64,000 nucleotides of DNA from Siphonodentalium dalli (GCA_032622095.1 CP136068.1:47672443-47736442); one strand, 5' to 3'; numbered from the stretch's first letter, positions 23,560 through 36,989 are shown. The notes: a model not told the origin generated them from the sequence alone. Translations and numbers: made by a program.

Positions 23560-24574
23560 GTAATTTGCGTAGCCCGTAACTGATGCGTTGTTCTAGCCCA
23601 TGGTTGAATGGTCACGAGGCCTTCTCATTGAATAAATGTGCAAAATTGTATAAAAACCTGTAAAACATCACCACCTAGATGAAGATGGAGAAATATATAA
23701 ACTTTGTTCTTATTGTTATACTGAAAGTTCTCCAAACAAACACAATATATCGTATGTTGAACCGCTGCTATGTAAATAAAACTGTTACAGTGATTATTCC
23801 TTTTCAATAAAGCTCACCAATTGCGTAATACGTTAAAATAGTTAACGGTTAAATAGTTAAATAGTCTAAATATTATTTTTAAAATATTGTTCAATGCTTT
23901 GAACCTCTCCAATGTTTAATGTCAATACTGTTTTTGTTAAACTTTGGTATCTTATTGTACTAAAAGCTAAACGATGGTACTATTGACATTACAATTGACT
24001 ACATCTAAAAAGGCTCGATTGCATACTAACATGTCAAAATTAGTAAATAAATCATGTGCTGAAGATGACGAAGTGCCGAAACGTCCATGTGCGTTGGGTG
24101 GAAACAACAGAGTGTACAAACCCACGATCCTAAACGTCATGAACTTTAGGTCCAGACAGGTCCATATGTCGAACACTCCGCTCCACGTTAGACACTGGGA
24201 GCTATACCAACAACCATATGATGCATGCACTCGTCTGACGTACTCGCATGTCGAACACGATGGATCAGATTTATCTGTAAACGATTATCAGTGTGGCGAT
24301 GGAGTCAATCAGGTGGCCATGTAAAGGTAGATAACTCTGCCGGTAGTTTGGAGTGATACGTGTTCGATATAAACCTGTGTGCATGATTTATATAAGACAA
24401 TAACGACTGAAGTGAAATAGTTATCATCGATTAAAACTTGTATGACCAACTATTTCCTAGCACGAGCTGACTTTATGCCCCGCCCCCCTTACCGAATGTA
24501 CAAGCAAAATGGCCGTGCCAAATTGTGCTGCGACTGTCAACGAATTTGATAAAAAAAAAAACTGAAGTTATAAC
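23560..24574. other. Intron E-F, left of the palindrome
   Basis: About 1 kb. An unexplained open segment at 23974-24324 (116 codons, + strand) has varied composition but no recognised family, and the complement is also partly open. The 3' end contains copy 1 of a 155-bp duplication (24406-24560). Confidence 0.45.
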
Positions 24575-24580
24575 AATAGC
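24406..24580 (+). repeat. Copy 1 of an old 155-bp duplication, plus start of copy 2
   Basis: Copy 1 runs ACTGAAGTGAAATAG...CATCGATTAAAACTTG...ATGACCAACTATTTCC to about 24560. Copy 2 begins ACTGAAGTTATAACAATAGC (24561-24580). It is interrupted by the palindrome and resumes at 38528 with ATCGACTAAAACTTAT and ATGACCCACTATTTC. The copies are diverged by roughly 20% with small gaps, so they predate the insertion. Confidence 0.75.
24575..24580. repeat. Left 6-bp putative target-site duplication (AATAGC)
   Basis: AATAGC directly abuts the left end of the palindrome (TGATGATACCCC). The same six bases abut the right end at 38522-38527. Confidence 0.7.
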
Positions 24581-24769
24581 TGATGATACCCCGCCTGTTT
24601 GGGGTCATTTCAGGAACGATAACTCTATTCTCTGCAGTACACGGTGTTTGACCTATATTCTCCGCCCACGCATTGCATCATGGTCTATTTGTATGCCGGT
24701 TGTGCATGTCCGGACATGACCCGTTGGTTATATCCAATGGGATAATGTTAAAGTGACACTCGCATTGAA

Positions 24770-25050
24770 AACTTACAAAAAATTCAAAAATTCAAAAACT
24801 TCAAAAATTTCAAAAACTTCAAAAACGTCAAAAACTTCAAAAACTTCAAAAACTTCAAAAATCGCAAAAAATTTCAAAAAAGTTTAAAAACTTCAAAATA
24901 CTCAAAAATTTCAAAAAACTTAAAAAACTTTTCAAAAAGAAACAAAAATGAAAAACAGAAAAAAATTCATAAATATATGAAAAACTTAAAAAACTTCAAC
25001 TTTTTCTAAAATTCAAAAATACTTTAAAATTAAATTAAAATTAACTGTCT
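24770..25050. repeat. 9-bp CTTCAAAAA array in left arm
   Basis: Degenerate runs of AAAAACTTCAAAAA-type units. Mirror copy at about 38045-38330. The core has three perfect units here and four in the mirror, the largest arm difference found. Confidence 0.85.
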
Positions 25051-25179
25051 TTTAATATATCTAACCCACTGCCACTTCTAAGGGTTCCACACTACACCTG
25101 AGGGGATATTGAGTGGTCTACACACGTCTCCTAAACCCTAGAATAAGATCCAGCCCATAAGAAACACCGCCTCCTGCAA

Positions 25180-25296
25180 TGCCTGTCATTCGAATCTGAC
25201 GCAATCCCTACTTCTGGCGCAATGCCTGAGTCATTCGAATCTGGCGCAATCCCTACTTCCGGCGCAACGCCTGAGTCATTGGAATCTGACGCAATC
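25180..25296. repeat. 52-bp tandem repeat in left arm
   Basis: About 2.3 copies of a unit with CATTCGAATCTGACGCAATC and CCTACTTC(T/C)GGCGCAA. Mirror at 37797-37913. Confidence 0.85.
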
Positions 25297-26103
25297 CCTC
25301 GCGAAACCTACCGGCTGACTCCACACCCATCGGCTAAACGTTGTATCACATGCTTATTATTTGATCATATCGTGGAAATTCAATGTTTTGTCATCACTCA
25401 TGAGATATAACCCATATCCACTGAAAAAGGGTGGATATCCTCTATTTATTTATAATTTTTTCTTTGTTATCTTTTTTTTATCCCTCTTTTTTATCTACCA
25501 CTTCCTGTTTTTATTCGCTCTTCTTTTTCTTACAACTTCTAATCCCTCATAATCTTCGAATATCCACTTTCATCTCCAAGTTTTTGAAAAAATTCCTTGT
25601 TTAGTAGCACCTCCAGATGGGCTCTATAGAATTTGAACGAGGCATCCATCTTGGATATTACTCTTTCTATGACTAAATCCGTTAGCACGCTCTACAGATA
25701 TCATATAGGTAGCACGCTCTACAGATGTCATATAGGCCTCTTCACATCTTGTTTTCCATAATTTATTCATTCCTAATCGCTCCATTGACTGTAACAAATT
25801 AAATTACCCCCTCCCCCTGTATTTAGAATACATCCTTGATTATTAATATTTCCTCCTTTCATGGTGTGCATGTTCCTTGGGACATCTTTGCTAATGTGAA
25901 GCCACACCTATTATATATATATATATATACAACTTTAAAAGCCCGCGAAAATATTACTCATATTATAGACTTCCCTTTGAAGACCTTTGTATGTGACAAT
26001 GATCCGTAATATTGTTTCTAAGTGACACTGGCCAGTGAAACTGATACTACGGGTATGAACTAGCCAACTTCACATCGTAACAATAATAAAAGGGACACTT
26101 CAT

Positions 26104-26409
26104 CTATATCAGTCTCAAAACGTGTTGGTACACATCTGTGTGGAAACTAAAACCAATCACTCTTCGTCCGTCATCCGTACATAATTGTAATATAATTTTC
26201 TCAGAAACCACGGGATCCCTTTGGCTGAAATTTGGTCTCAACATGGGATAAGAAATTATCCATGGAAGACAACAGTGTCCGTGTGGGGGAGAAGCTTCGT
26301 AGTGTTTCGCTGTCGCCATGGTGTTTGTTTGGGTATAGGCATGGGTGGTGAGTGTGGTTCTCATATGGTATGAACTAGCCTTTACTGACTGAGGTAATTT
26401 AGTGCACAT
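26104..26409 (-). CDS. Hypothetical distal ORF, left arm
   Basis: 101 codons reading away from the centre, including an ATG at about codon 31 (MATAKHYEASPPHGHCC) and a varied C-terminus ending VYQHVLRLI. No family recognised. An identical copy is at 36684-36989. Confidence 0.2.
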   Translation of the reverse strand: MCTKLPQSVKASSYHMRTTLTTHAYTQTNTMATAKHYEASPPHGHCCLPWIISYPMLRPNFSQRDPVVSEKIILQLCTDDGRRVIGFSFHTDVYQHVLRLI

Positions 26410-27369
26410 GTCATCACTTCACTGATAACCATTATATGGTCAAATCCCTACACTATCAAACGCAATGTTTCAATAATGGGTTTTCTTAAAATTTTGACTA
26501 AATATTGGTTATATTATACGCATCAGCGATCCTTCTTAATAACGCTCTGTATATTTTCAAACGCATTGCACTAAATGGGTTTGGAATAGCCATACAGGAA
26601 AGGAGAAACTGAGGTCCTGGGTAGGTCGACTGCATATAGCAGTATATATGGGGTACAGACATGGACAGCAATGGGTTCCTCGTGGCTTCTGGTCTACACA
26701 TGACATATTAAAGTTAACCACACCCATCGGCGCGCCTTTATTGGGCTATGAAGCGCCATACAGGCTCGAATCATGGCCTTCGCCATGTGTTTCTATTTGA
26801 ACCCACATTAGTAACTAAATAAAATCTTTCTCTCCAGGTTGTTTCACGCCATAACCTTGATTTGGAAAGCTTGAAGGGCTAATTAAGCTTCAATTTAAAT
26901 CCCAACATTTTCTTATTTGAAGAACGTATCTGGTTAAACATGTCCACCATAGTAAGCTCATTTAATTCAAAGAGCTTCACACATAGTCCCACTAGTAATG
27001 ATGTGTCGTTATTTACTACAGAAATGGTCATATAGAATACAATACAACACATTTTGGTCACATACCTTAAAGGTGCACGTCACTTTCGCAAGATATCGAA
27101 CTGACCATGTATAGAGTGGAATGACATGTCGGGTATCAAATGTATAATCAGTTCCAGTATTTCGTCCATAAGGCAGTTTTGGTTGTAACATCATTGTGTA
27201 TGACGGTTCATTCATATGATATCTTAGCGGTTGCACACGATACTGTCTGTTGTATTTTATGTCTTATATCATGTATATTAATTGCTCCATGGATGGTAGG
27301 AGTATGGCATTGGTGTCTGGTTCTTCGATGTATTCTAGTCATAGTTCATTCATATTATTACTCTAAAAT

Positions 27370-28560
27370 CTCCATTAAATGGAGAAACTAAAGAGCCCAT
27401 ATTATGTAGACTAGTGTATAAATACTTACTTCATGCATTATTTTTATCAATTATATGTATTATAACTCCCATCAAGATAGGCTGTTATACAGAGGAAACA
27501 AAGCATGTACCAAGTGACAGTCTGTACCAAGTGACAGTCTCATGTCACGAAAGGCCTACTATGTGGACACATTTTCTTATCAAAACGCTCTATTATGTAG
27601 GGGGTTATCAACCATTGGTCTGGAAAAGGCATACGAGCGGAAGGCGTGTATACACATTTATTCGATGTACTCTTTAATCGTCGATTTCTCTTTATTGTCG
27701 TTAATTTATAGCATTATTAGTAGGAATCTAAACTCGCCGTTATATTGAGAAAATAATGCGTCAATACCAGTCAATACTGCTTTATTGGCGGTAAATGAAA
27801 TTATTGAATCATGTATCGCAGCTAAACAAGCGAGACAACTGATCACAACACAAAAATTAGTAATATTTCTGAAGCCTTGAGTGGGTTGTAATACACAGTG
27901 TAAATTTTCATTATTGCTACCATTTAAGGAAACATGCCCCCGATAGGGCTACTATGCGAACACATGTCTATATTAATTTCACATATTCCTTACCGTTCAT
28001 TCATATATACTCCAAGCTCTCTGTTAATACAGAGGCATCAAAACATTGGTCTGGAAGAGACCTACTATGTGGATGCGTGTATACATATTTACTTGATGTA
28101 TTCTTTAATCGTTCATTTCTCTTTATTATCGTTCATTTATAGCATTATTAGAAGAAATTTAGTCTAAAATCTCCATTACATGGAGACAATAAAGAGCCCA
28201 TATGGTGTAGACTAATGCATAAATACTTACTTCATGTATTCTTTTCACCAATTATATGTATTGTACATCCTATACATTTAGTCCGTTATACAGAGGAAAC
28301 AAAGCATGTACTACGTGGCAGTTTCATATGACGATAAGACCTACTATGTGAACACATGTGCATATTAATTTCACATATTCTTCTCAAAACGCTCTATTTT
28401 ATACGGGGGGGTATCAAACATTGGTCTGGAAAAGGCATGCTATGTGGACGCGTGTATACATATTGACTTCATATATGCATTCATAGTTCATTTCTCTTAA
28501 TTGTCGTTCATTTAATAGCATTATTAGTAGAAATATAGTCTAAAACCGTCGGTATATGGA
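27370..28560. repeat. Roughly 400-bp interspersed-tandem repeats in left arm
   Basis: Blocks recur: CAAACATTGGTCTGGAA at about 27610, 28040 and 28410; AGAGCCCATAT and GTAGACTA near 27393 and 28193; CGTTATACAGAGGAAAC near 28280 and a variant near 27485. Copies are 70-85% similar. The mirror lies at about 34530-35720. Confidence 0.75.
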
Positions 28561-29929
28561 GAATATATAGCGTCAATACTGTTTTATTGTTGGTAACTCA
28601 AATTATTGCATTATGTATCGCAACTAAACAAGCGAGATAACTCATAAATTCTTAATAGTTCTGATGTCTATGGCAGTTCACACAGTGTATATTTTCATTG
28701 TTGTTACCATTTTAGTGCATACATTACTGATTTCTGTGTAAGAACGCCGGTCTCCATTGTTGTTATGATTGTGCCTATAACTGTCCATATTCTTAAAGCA
28801 AGTACGGTACCTCTATGTGATATGATCTATAAAAATTTCCATTTTCACAGGTAAATCACGTATAAACGCTCTTTAATGTATAGTTAAACTGAGTTTTCAC
28901 ATGCAGGGCTATGTCTTTGTGGACTATATACGTGGTATACTTCAGTATATACACGAAGTGAATGTGTTCTAAGTATACGTATCTGATTTATGTATACGTC
29001 CGTGTTTCTTAAAGCAAATCCAATACATATTAGTGCGTTATATTATGATGTACATTAAGTGCCCTTTTCACTGTTAAATCAAGTAAAAAGGCCCTCTACT
29101 ATAGTTAACTATTCAGTTCCACGTACGCTATAAGATCTATGGTGGTCCGGTGTGTCTTATCAATATGCCATTATATGCACGAATGTAATGTGTTCAAATA
29201 TGTGGGTTATGATGTATACTTTAATGTTAAAGTATATAAGCACTCTTTAAGATATGCATATGCAGAATGTTGCCTCTTTACACTGACAGAAAAAAAAGGA
29301 ATATATAATTTTGAGTACTACTCTTCATAAAACGTTAGAAAACCATAATCTAACAACGAATATCGAAGAACAATGTAATTACTTGATAAGCATTGTAAAT
29401 ATTTCGTCTGTTTTAAATAAAATGGAAATATTTCGTCTATTTGAAATACAGTTGGAAGCAACAATCAAGTATTTAAATGAAATTTGGACCAAAATCTTAT
29501 AATTTGAGAAAACGTATATAATTTCTATCGAAGTCTTATAATAAAGGAAGGCTTTGTGCGAATCCATTCGGTCTAATGTGTGAATGTGTTCATCATCGCA
29601 AATATAATGATGCAGAAATGAATATTTCCTAGAATAATGTTAACATAGCTTGTATTTAACCGAAATAATATAGCATTTGAGTTAAAATGTTTCATATTAG
29701 GACCATAACGAACCAATGCATAAAAATACAATATTTTGTTTTTCATTCTCGATCAAAATAATGCAGGGTTGTCAATTATCAACAAAAAACAAATACTTTG
29801 AAACAAAAACGATGACATAAGAAGGAATATCCAAGAGCTAGTGTGAAAATAACCCTCACATTTATAAAAAAAAAACAATAAAATTAAAGTTTTCGAGTAA
29901 GTCCTTCAAATTTATTGAATTTTTTCGTC

Positions 29930-31170
29930 TATGTTGGATCAAATTTGACACAAAAATCAATTAGCTCACTAACAGTTCGCGCAATATCTCATATTTTGAG
30001 AAAACGTTTGCAATTTTAGACAACAATATTGCTAGTGAAGGTGAATATTTCATCCTGGAACTCATGAAATATGATAAAAATAGATGTAAAGACACTTCAC
30101 GAGCCCTCATATATTTGAGTTATGAACATAAAGTCATCTCATAGTGCCATTGTACCCCATAATTTGGTCAGGAGAAATATGTATTTCATATTTGACCCTT
30201 CATCTGTGGTAAAAAATGAATTAAGGGACATGGGAGTGGTGTCCCTGGACATTAACCTAGAGCATAAATTGACTCAATTATGCAATTTTAGGCAACATTC
30301 TTGCCAGGGAAAGTGTATATTTCATGTTGGAACTCATCCAATGTGATAAACATGCATCATAAGACACTTAATGAGCTCTGATGACTTTGAGTTATGACAA
30401 CAACGGCATCTCATACTAGATTGTAAGCCATAATTTGGTCAGGAAAAGTGTAAATTTCATATTTTATCCTACATGTTTTTTAACAATCAATGTAATTACA
30501 CCCCATCGGTCGCCTAGACACAGCGTAAATGTTCTCAAGTTTTCAATTGTAGGCCACAATGTCGGCAGTGAAGGTAAACATTTCATGTTGGAACCCATGA
30601 AATGTGATAAAATGGATAAAAAGACACTTCCTGAGTCCTTATGACTGAGTTATGAACATAAAGGGAACTCATAGTGTATTGTAGGTCATAATTTGGTCAG
30701 GAAAATTGTAAATTTCATGTCTTAAGCTCCATGTGTTTTTAAAATATATGTAATTACAACCATTGGGTCCCTAGAGATCAATCCACAGTCCATGTGTAGT
30801 CCATATGCAATTTTAGGGAACAGTTTTGCTAGTGAAGGTGAACATTCCATGCTGGAACTCATGAAATATGATAAAAATAGATGAAAAGACACTTTCTGAG
30901 GCCTTGGTCGGGAGAAATGTGTATTGTATTTTGACCCTTGATGCGTGGTAGCAATCAATGAAATTACACCCCATGGTATCCTCAGATATGAAGCAACATC
31001 ATAAATGCACTCAGTTTTGGCAATTTAGACAACATTGTTGATGGGGAAGTTGTACATGTCATGTTGGAACTGGTGAAATGTGATAATAATTGATCAAAAG
31101 ACACTCGATGAGCCCTGATGGGTTTCAATTATGGTCATAAAGGCATCTGATAGTGTCATTATACAACGGG
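29930..31170. repeat. Roughly 265-bp tandem repeats in left arm, about five copies
   Basis: The marker AAGACACT recurs near 30090, 30360, 30622, 30888 and 31100, each followed by a GAG(C/T)CCT-like block, TGAGTTATGA-like text and CATAATTTGGTCAGGA. Spacing is about 268, 262, 267 and 213 bp. The mirror lies at about 31920-33160. Confidence 0.85.
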
Positions 31171-31378
31171 GAAATTTGTGAAGCGCTAACAAAGCGTATC
31201 TACACGGTGTTATACGATCCAAAATGATCCTGATATAAGAAATGCAATCTAGATCATACTCAGTATCTTCGTATCGACTGAATATATCGTTATTCGATGG
31301 TGTTTCCGACATACCTCCGTCTTTACTTTTCTTATGCCTTTGTGAATTGTAGTTCGTCGATAATATATTTCTGCACAA
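31094..31378 (-). CDS. Hypothetical centre-proximal ORF, left arm
   Basis: 94 codons reading outward from the palindrome centre. An inner ATG with a fair start context gives MSETPSNNDIFSRYEDTEYD. The middle (SYIRIILDRITPCRYALLAL) looks protein-like. The tail reads into the 265-bp repeat. No family recognised. An identical copy is at 31715-31999. Confidence 0.3.
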   Translation of the reverse strand: MCRNILSTNYNSQRHKKSKDGGMSETPSNNDIFSRYEDTEYDLDCISYIRIILDRITPCRYALLALHKFPRCIMTLSDAFMTIIETHQGSSSVF

Positions 31379-31530
31379 ATGGCACCCGTGTATTGTCTCG
31401 AATCATGGGAAGAACTATCGTCCTTATACCAGCGAAAAGATGAGCGAATATGGTGTGGTATTATAAACTCGCCGCCTTCGTACCTCTATTTATCGTTTAG
31501 AGTTAATGTTCTTAGATAAAAAATAGGCGC

Positions 31531-31560
31531 GCGTGCGGCCCCCTCATCCCCACTGCCGCC
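31531..31560. other. Palindrome centre spacer, GC-rich
   Basis: About 30 bp, strongly GC-rich (CGGCCCCCTCATCCCCACTG core), flanked by GGCGC/GCGCC. This is sharply different from the AT-rich arms. The flanking 75 bp hold most of the arm-to-arm mismatches I found. Confidence 0.85.
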
Positions 31561-31714
31561 GCGCCTATTTTTTTTATCTAAGAACAATTACTCTAAACGA
31601 TAAATAGAGGTACGAACGCGGCGAGTTTATAATACCACACCATATTCGCTCATCTTTTCGCTGGTATAAGGACGATAGTTCTTCCCATGATTCGAGACAA
31701 TACACGGGTGCCAT

Positions 31715-31999
31715 TTGTGCAGAAATATATTATCGACGAACTACAATTCACAAAGGCATAAGAAAAGTAAAGACGGAGGTATGTCGGAAACACCATCGAA
31801 TAACGATATATTCAGTCGATACGAAGATACTGAGTATGATCTAGATTGCATTTCTTATATCAGGATCATTTTGGATCGTATAACACCGTGTAGATACGCT
31901 TTGTTAGCGCTTCACAAATTTCCCCGTTGTATAATGACACTATCAGATGCCTTTATGACCATAATTGAAACCCATCAGGGCTCATCGAGTGTCTTTTGA
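31715..31999 (+). CDS. Hypothetical centre-proximal ORF, right arm
   Basis: Mirror of 31094-31378 with the same translation, also reading outward from the centre. The two ORFs diverge from a shared centre of about 340 bp that could serve as a bidirectional promoter if the element is real. Function unknown. Confidence 0.3.
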   Translation: MCRNILSTNYNSQRHKKSKDGGMSETPSNNDIFSRYEDTEYDLDCISYIRIILDRITPCRYALLALHKFPRCIMTLSDAFMTIIETHQGSSSVF

Positions 32000-34900
32000 T
32001 CAATTATTATCACATTTCACCAGTTCCAACATGACATGTACAACTTCCCCATCAACAATGTTGTCTAAATTGCCAAAACTGAGTGCATTTATGATGTTGC
32101 TTCATATCTGAGGATACCATGGGGTGTAATTTCATTGATTGCTACCACGCATCAAGGGTCAAAATACAATACACATTTCTCCCGACCAAGGCCTCAGAAA
32201 GTGTCTTTTCATCTATTTTTATCATATTTCATGAGTTCCAGCATGGAATGTTCACCTTCACTAGCAAAACTGTTCCCTAAAATTGCATATGGACTACACA
32301 TGGACTGTGGATTGATCTCTAGGGACCCAATGGTTGTAATTACATATATTTTAAAAACACATGGAGCTTAAGACATGAAATTTACAATTTTCCTGACCAA
32401 ATTATGACCTACAATACACTATGAGTTCCCTTTATGTTCATAACTCAGTCATAAGGACTCAGGAAGTGTCTTTTTATCCATTTTATCACATTTCATGGGT
32501 TCCAACATGAAATGTTTACCTTCACTGCCGACATTGTGGCCTACAATTGAAAACTTGAGAACATTTACGCTGTGTCTAGGCGACCGATGGGGTGTAATTA
32601 CATTGATTGTTAAAACACATGTAGGATAAAATATGAAATTTACACTTTTCCTGACCAAATTATGGCTTACAATCTAGTATGAGATGCCGTTGTTGTCATA
32701 ACTCAAAGTCATCAGAGCTCATTAAGTGTCTTATGATGCATGTTTATCACATTGGATGAGTTCCAACATGAAATATACACTTTCCCTGGCAAGAATGTTG
32801 CCTAAAATTGCATAATTGAGTCAATTTATGCTCTAGGTTAATGTCCAGGGACACCACTCCCATGTCCCTTAATTCATTTTTTACCACAGATGAAGGGTCA
32901 AATATGAAATACATATTTCTCCTGACCAAATTATGGGGTACAATGGCACTATGAGATGACTTTATGTTCATAACTCAAATATATGAGGGCTCGTGAAGTG
33001 TCTTTACATCTATTTTTATCATATTTCATGAGTTCCAGGATGAAATATTCACCTTCACTAGCAATATTGTTGTCTAAAATTGCAAACGTTTTCTCAAAAT
33101 ATGAGATATTGCGCGAACTGTTAGTGAGCTAATTGATTTTTGTGTCAAATTTGATCCAACATAGACGAAAAAATTCAATAAATTTGAAGGACTTACTCGA
33201 AAACTTTAATTTTATTGTTTTTTTTTTATAAATGTGAGGGTTATTTTCACACTAGCTCTTGGATATTCCTTCTTATGTCATCGTTTTTGTTTCAAAGTAT
33301 TTGTTTTTTGTTGATAATTGACAACCCTGCATTATTTTGATCGAGAATGAAAAACAAAATATTGTATTTTTATGCATTGGTTCGTTATGGTCCTAATATG
33401 AAACATTTTAACTCAAATGCTATATTATTTCGGTTAAATACAAGCTATGTTAACATTATTCTAGGAAATATTCATTTCTGCATCATTATATTTGCGATGA
33501 TGAACACATTCACACATTAGACCGAATGGATTCGCACAAAGCCTTCCTTTATTATAAGACTTCGATAGAAATTATATACGTTTTCTCAAATTATAAGATT
33601 TTGGTCCAAATTTCATTTAAATACTTGATTGTTGCTTCCAACTGTATTTCAAATAGACGAAATATTTCCATTTTATTTAAAACAGACGAAATATTTACAA
33701 TGCTTATCAAGTAATTACATTGTTCTTCGATATTCGTTGTTAGATTATGGTTTTCTAACGTTTTATGAAGAGTAGTACTCAAAATTATATATTCCTTTTT
33801 TTTCTGTCAGTGTAAAGAGGCAACATTCTGCATATGCATATCTTAAAGAGTGCTTATATACTTTAACATTAAAGTATACATCATAACCCACATATTTGAA
33901 CACATTACATTCGTGCATATAATGGCATATTGATAAGACACACCGGACCACCATAGATCTTATAGCGTACGTGGAACTGAATAGTTAACTATAGTAGAGG
34001 GCCTTTTTACTTGATTTAACAGTGAAAAGGGCACTTAATGTACATCATAATATAACGCACTAATATGTATTGGATTTGCTTTAAGAAACACGGACGTATA
34101 CATAAATCAGATACGTATACTTAGAACACATTCACTTCGTGTATATACTGAAGTATACCACGTATATAGTCCACAAAGACATAGCCCTGCATGTGAAAAC
34201 TCAGTTTAACTATACATTAAAGAGCGTTTATACGTGATTTACCTGTGAAAATGGAAATTTTTATAGATCATATCACATAGAGGTACCGTACTTGCTTTAA
34301 GAATATGGACAGTTATAGGCACAATCATAACAACAATGGAGACCGGCGTTCTTACACAGAAATCAGTAATGTATGCACTAAAATGGTAACAACAATGAAA
34401 ATATACACTGTGTGAACTGCCATAGACATCAGAACTATTAAGAATTTATGAGTTATCTCGCTTGTTTAGTTGCGATACATAATGCAATAATTTGAGTTAC
34501 CAACAATAAAACAGTATTGACGCTATATATTCTCCATATACCGACGGTTTTAGACTATATTTCTACTAATAATGCTATTAAATGAACGACAATTAAGAGA
34601 AATGAACTATGAATGCATATATGAAGTCAATATGTATACACGCGTCCACATAGCATGCCTTTTCCAGACCAATGTTTGATACCCCCCCGTATAAAATAGA
34701 GCGTTTTGAGAAGAATATGTGAAATTAATATGCACATGTGTTCACATAGTAGGTCTTATCGTCATATGAAACTGCCACGTAGTACATGCTTTGTTTCCTC
34801 TGTATAACGGACTAAATGTATAGGATGTACAATACATATAATTGGTGAAAAGAATACATGAAGTAAGTATTTATGCATTAGTCTACACCATATGGGCTCT

Positions 34901-36683
34901 TTATTGTCTCCATGTAATGGAGATTTTAGACTAAATTTCTTCTAATAATGCTATAAATGAACGATAATAAAGAGAAATGAACGATTAAAGAATACATCAA
35001 GTAAATATGTATACACGCATCCACATAGTAGGTCTCTTCCAGACCAATGTTTTGATGCCTCTGTATTAACAGAGAGCTTGGAGTATATATGAATGAACGG
35101 TAAGGAATATGTGAAATTAATATAGACATGTGTTCGCATAGTAGCCCTATCGGGGGCATGTTTCCTTAAATGGTAGCAATAATGAAAATTTACACTGTGT
35201 ATTACAACCCACTCAAGGCTTCAGAAATATTACTAATTTTTGTGTTGTGATCAGTTGTCTCGCTTGTTTAGCTGCGATACATGATTCAATAATTTCATTT
35301 ACCGCCAATAAAGCAGTATTGACTGGTATTGACGCATTATTTTCTCAATATAACGGCGAGTTTAGATTCCTACTAATAATGCTATAAATTAACGACAATA
35401 AAGAGAAATCGACGATTAAAGAGTACATCGAATAAATGTGTATACACGCCTTCCGCTCGTATGCCTTTTCCAGACCAATGGTTGATAACCCCCTACATAA
35501 TAGAGCGTTTTGATAAGAAAATGTGTCCACATAGTAGGCCTTTCGTCACATGAGACTGTCACTTGGTACAGACTGTCACTTGGTACATGCTTTGTTTCCT
35601 CTGTATAACAGCCTATCTTGATGGGAGTTATAATACATATAATTGATAAAAATAATGCATGAAGTAAGTATTTATACACTAGTCTACATAATATGGGCTC
35701 TTTAGTTTCTCCATTTAATGGAGATTTTAGAGTAATAATATGAATGAACTATGACTAGAATACATCGAAGAACCAGACACCAATGCCATACTCCTACCAT
35801 CCATGGAGCAATTAATATACATGATATAAGACATAAAATACAACAGACAGTATCGTGTGCAACCGCTAAGATATCATATGAATGAACCGTCATACACAAT
35901 GATGTTACAACCAAAACTGCCTTATGGACGAAATACTGGAACTGATTATACATTTGATACCCGACATGTCATTCCACTCTATACATGGTCAGTTCGATAT
36001 CTTGCGAAAGTGACGTGCACCTTTAAGGTATGTGACCAAAATGTGTTGTATTGTATTCTATATGACCATTTCTGTAGTAAATAACGACACATCATTACTA
36101 GTGGGACTATGTGTGAAGCTCTTTGAATTAAATGAGCTTACTATGGTGGACATGTTTAACCAGATACGTTCTTCAAATAAGAAAATGTTGGGATTTAAAT
36201 TGAAGCTTAATTAGCCCTTCAAGCTTTCCAAATCAAGGTTATGGCGTGAAACAACCTGGAGAGAAAGATTTTATTTAGTTACTAATGTGGGTTCAAATAG
36301 AAACACATGGCGAAGGCCATGATTCGAGCCTGTATGGCGCTTCATAGCCCAATAAAGGCGCGCCGATGGGTGTGGTTAACTTTAATATGTCATGTGTAGA
36401 CCAGAAGCCACGAGGAACCCATTGCTGTCCATGTCTGTACCCCATATATACTGCTATATGCAGTCGACCTACCCAGGACCTCAGTTTCTCCTTTCCTGTA
36501 TGGCTATTCCAAACCCATTTAGTGCAATGCGTTTGAAAATATACAGAGCGTTATTAAGAAGGATCGCTGATGCGTATAATATAACCAATATTTAGTCAAA
36601 ATTTTAAGAAAACCCATTATTGAAACATTGCGTTTGATAGTGTAGGGATTTGACCATATAATGGTTATCAGTGAAGTGATGAC

Positions 36684-36989
36684 ATGTGCACTAAATTACC
36701 TCAGTCAGTAAAGGCTAGTTCATACCATATGAGAACCACACTCACCACCCATGCCTATACCCAAACAAACACCATGGCGACAGCGAAACACTACGAAGCT
36801 TCTCCCCCACACGGACACTGTTGTCTTCCATGGATAATTTCTTATCCCATGTTGAGACCAAATTTCAGCCAAAGGGATCCCGTGGTTTCTGAGAAAATTA
36901 TATTACAATTATGTACGGATGACGGACGAAGAGTGATTGGTTTTAGTTTCCACACAGATGTGTACCAACACGTTTTGAGACTGATATAG
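36684..36989 (+). CDS. Hypothetical distal ORF, right arm
   Basis: Mirror of 26104-26409 with an identical translation. It could equally be a chance open frame, since the arms as a whole are not coding-like. Confidence 0.2.
   Translation: MCTKLPQSVKASSYHMRTTLTTHAYTQTNTMATAKHYEASPPHGHCCLPWIISYPMLRPNFSQRDPVVSEKIILQLCTDDGRRVIGFSFHTDVYQHVLRLI

Larger units (their letters stand above)
24581..31530 (+). repeat. Palindrome left arm
   Basis: In order from the outer end: TGATGATACCCCGCC terminus, an A/T-rich CTTCAAAAA array (24770-25050), a 52-bp repeat (25180-25296), a 26-bp duplication near 25690-25735, an (AT)n run near 25911-25929, 400-bp-scale repeats (27370-28560), 265-bp repeats (29930-31170), and the GC-rich centre. 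All features are mirrored in the right arm (coordinate sum 63093 over most of the length, 63102 at the outer end). Confidence 0.93.

Noticed and set aside
23974-24324. 116-codon + strand open frame as a gene
   Set aside because: No recognisable domain, an overlapping open frame on the other strand, and an intronic position. I could not support a product.
25180-25296. CRISPR-like direct repeats
   Set aside because: The units are contiguous with no unique spacers, in a eukaryotic intron; this is an ordinary tandem repeat.
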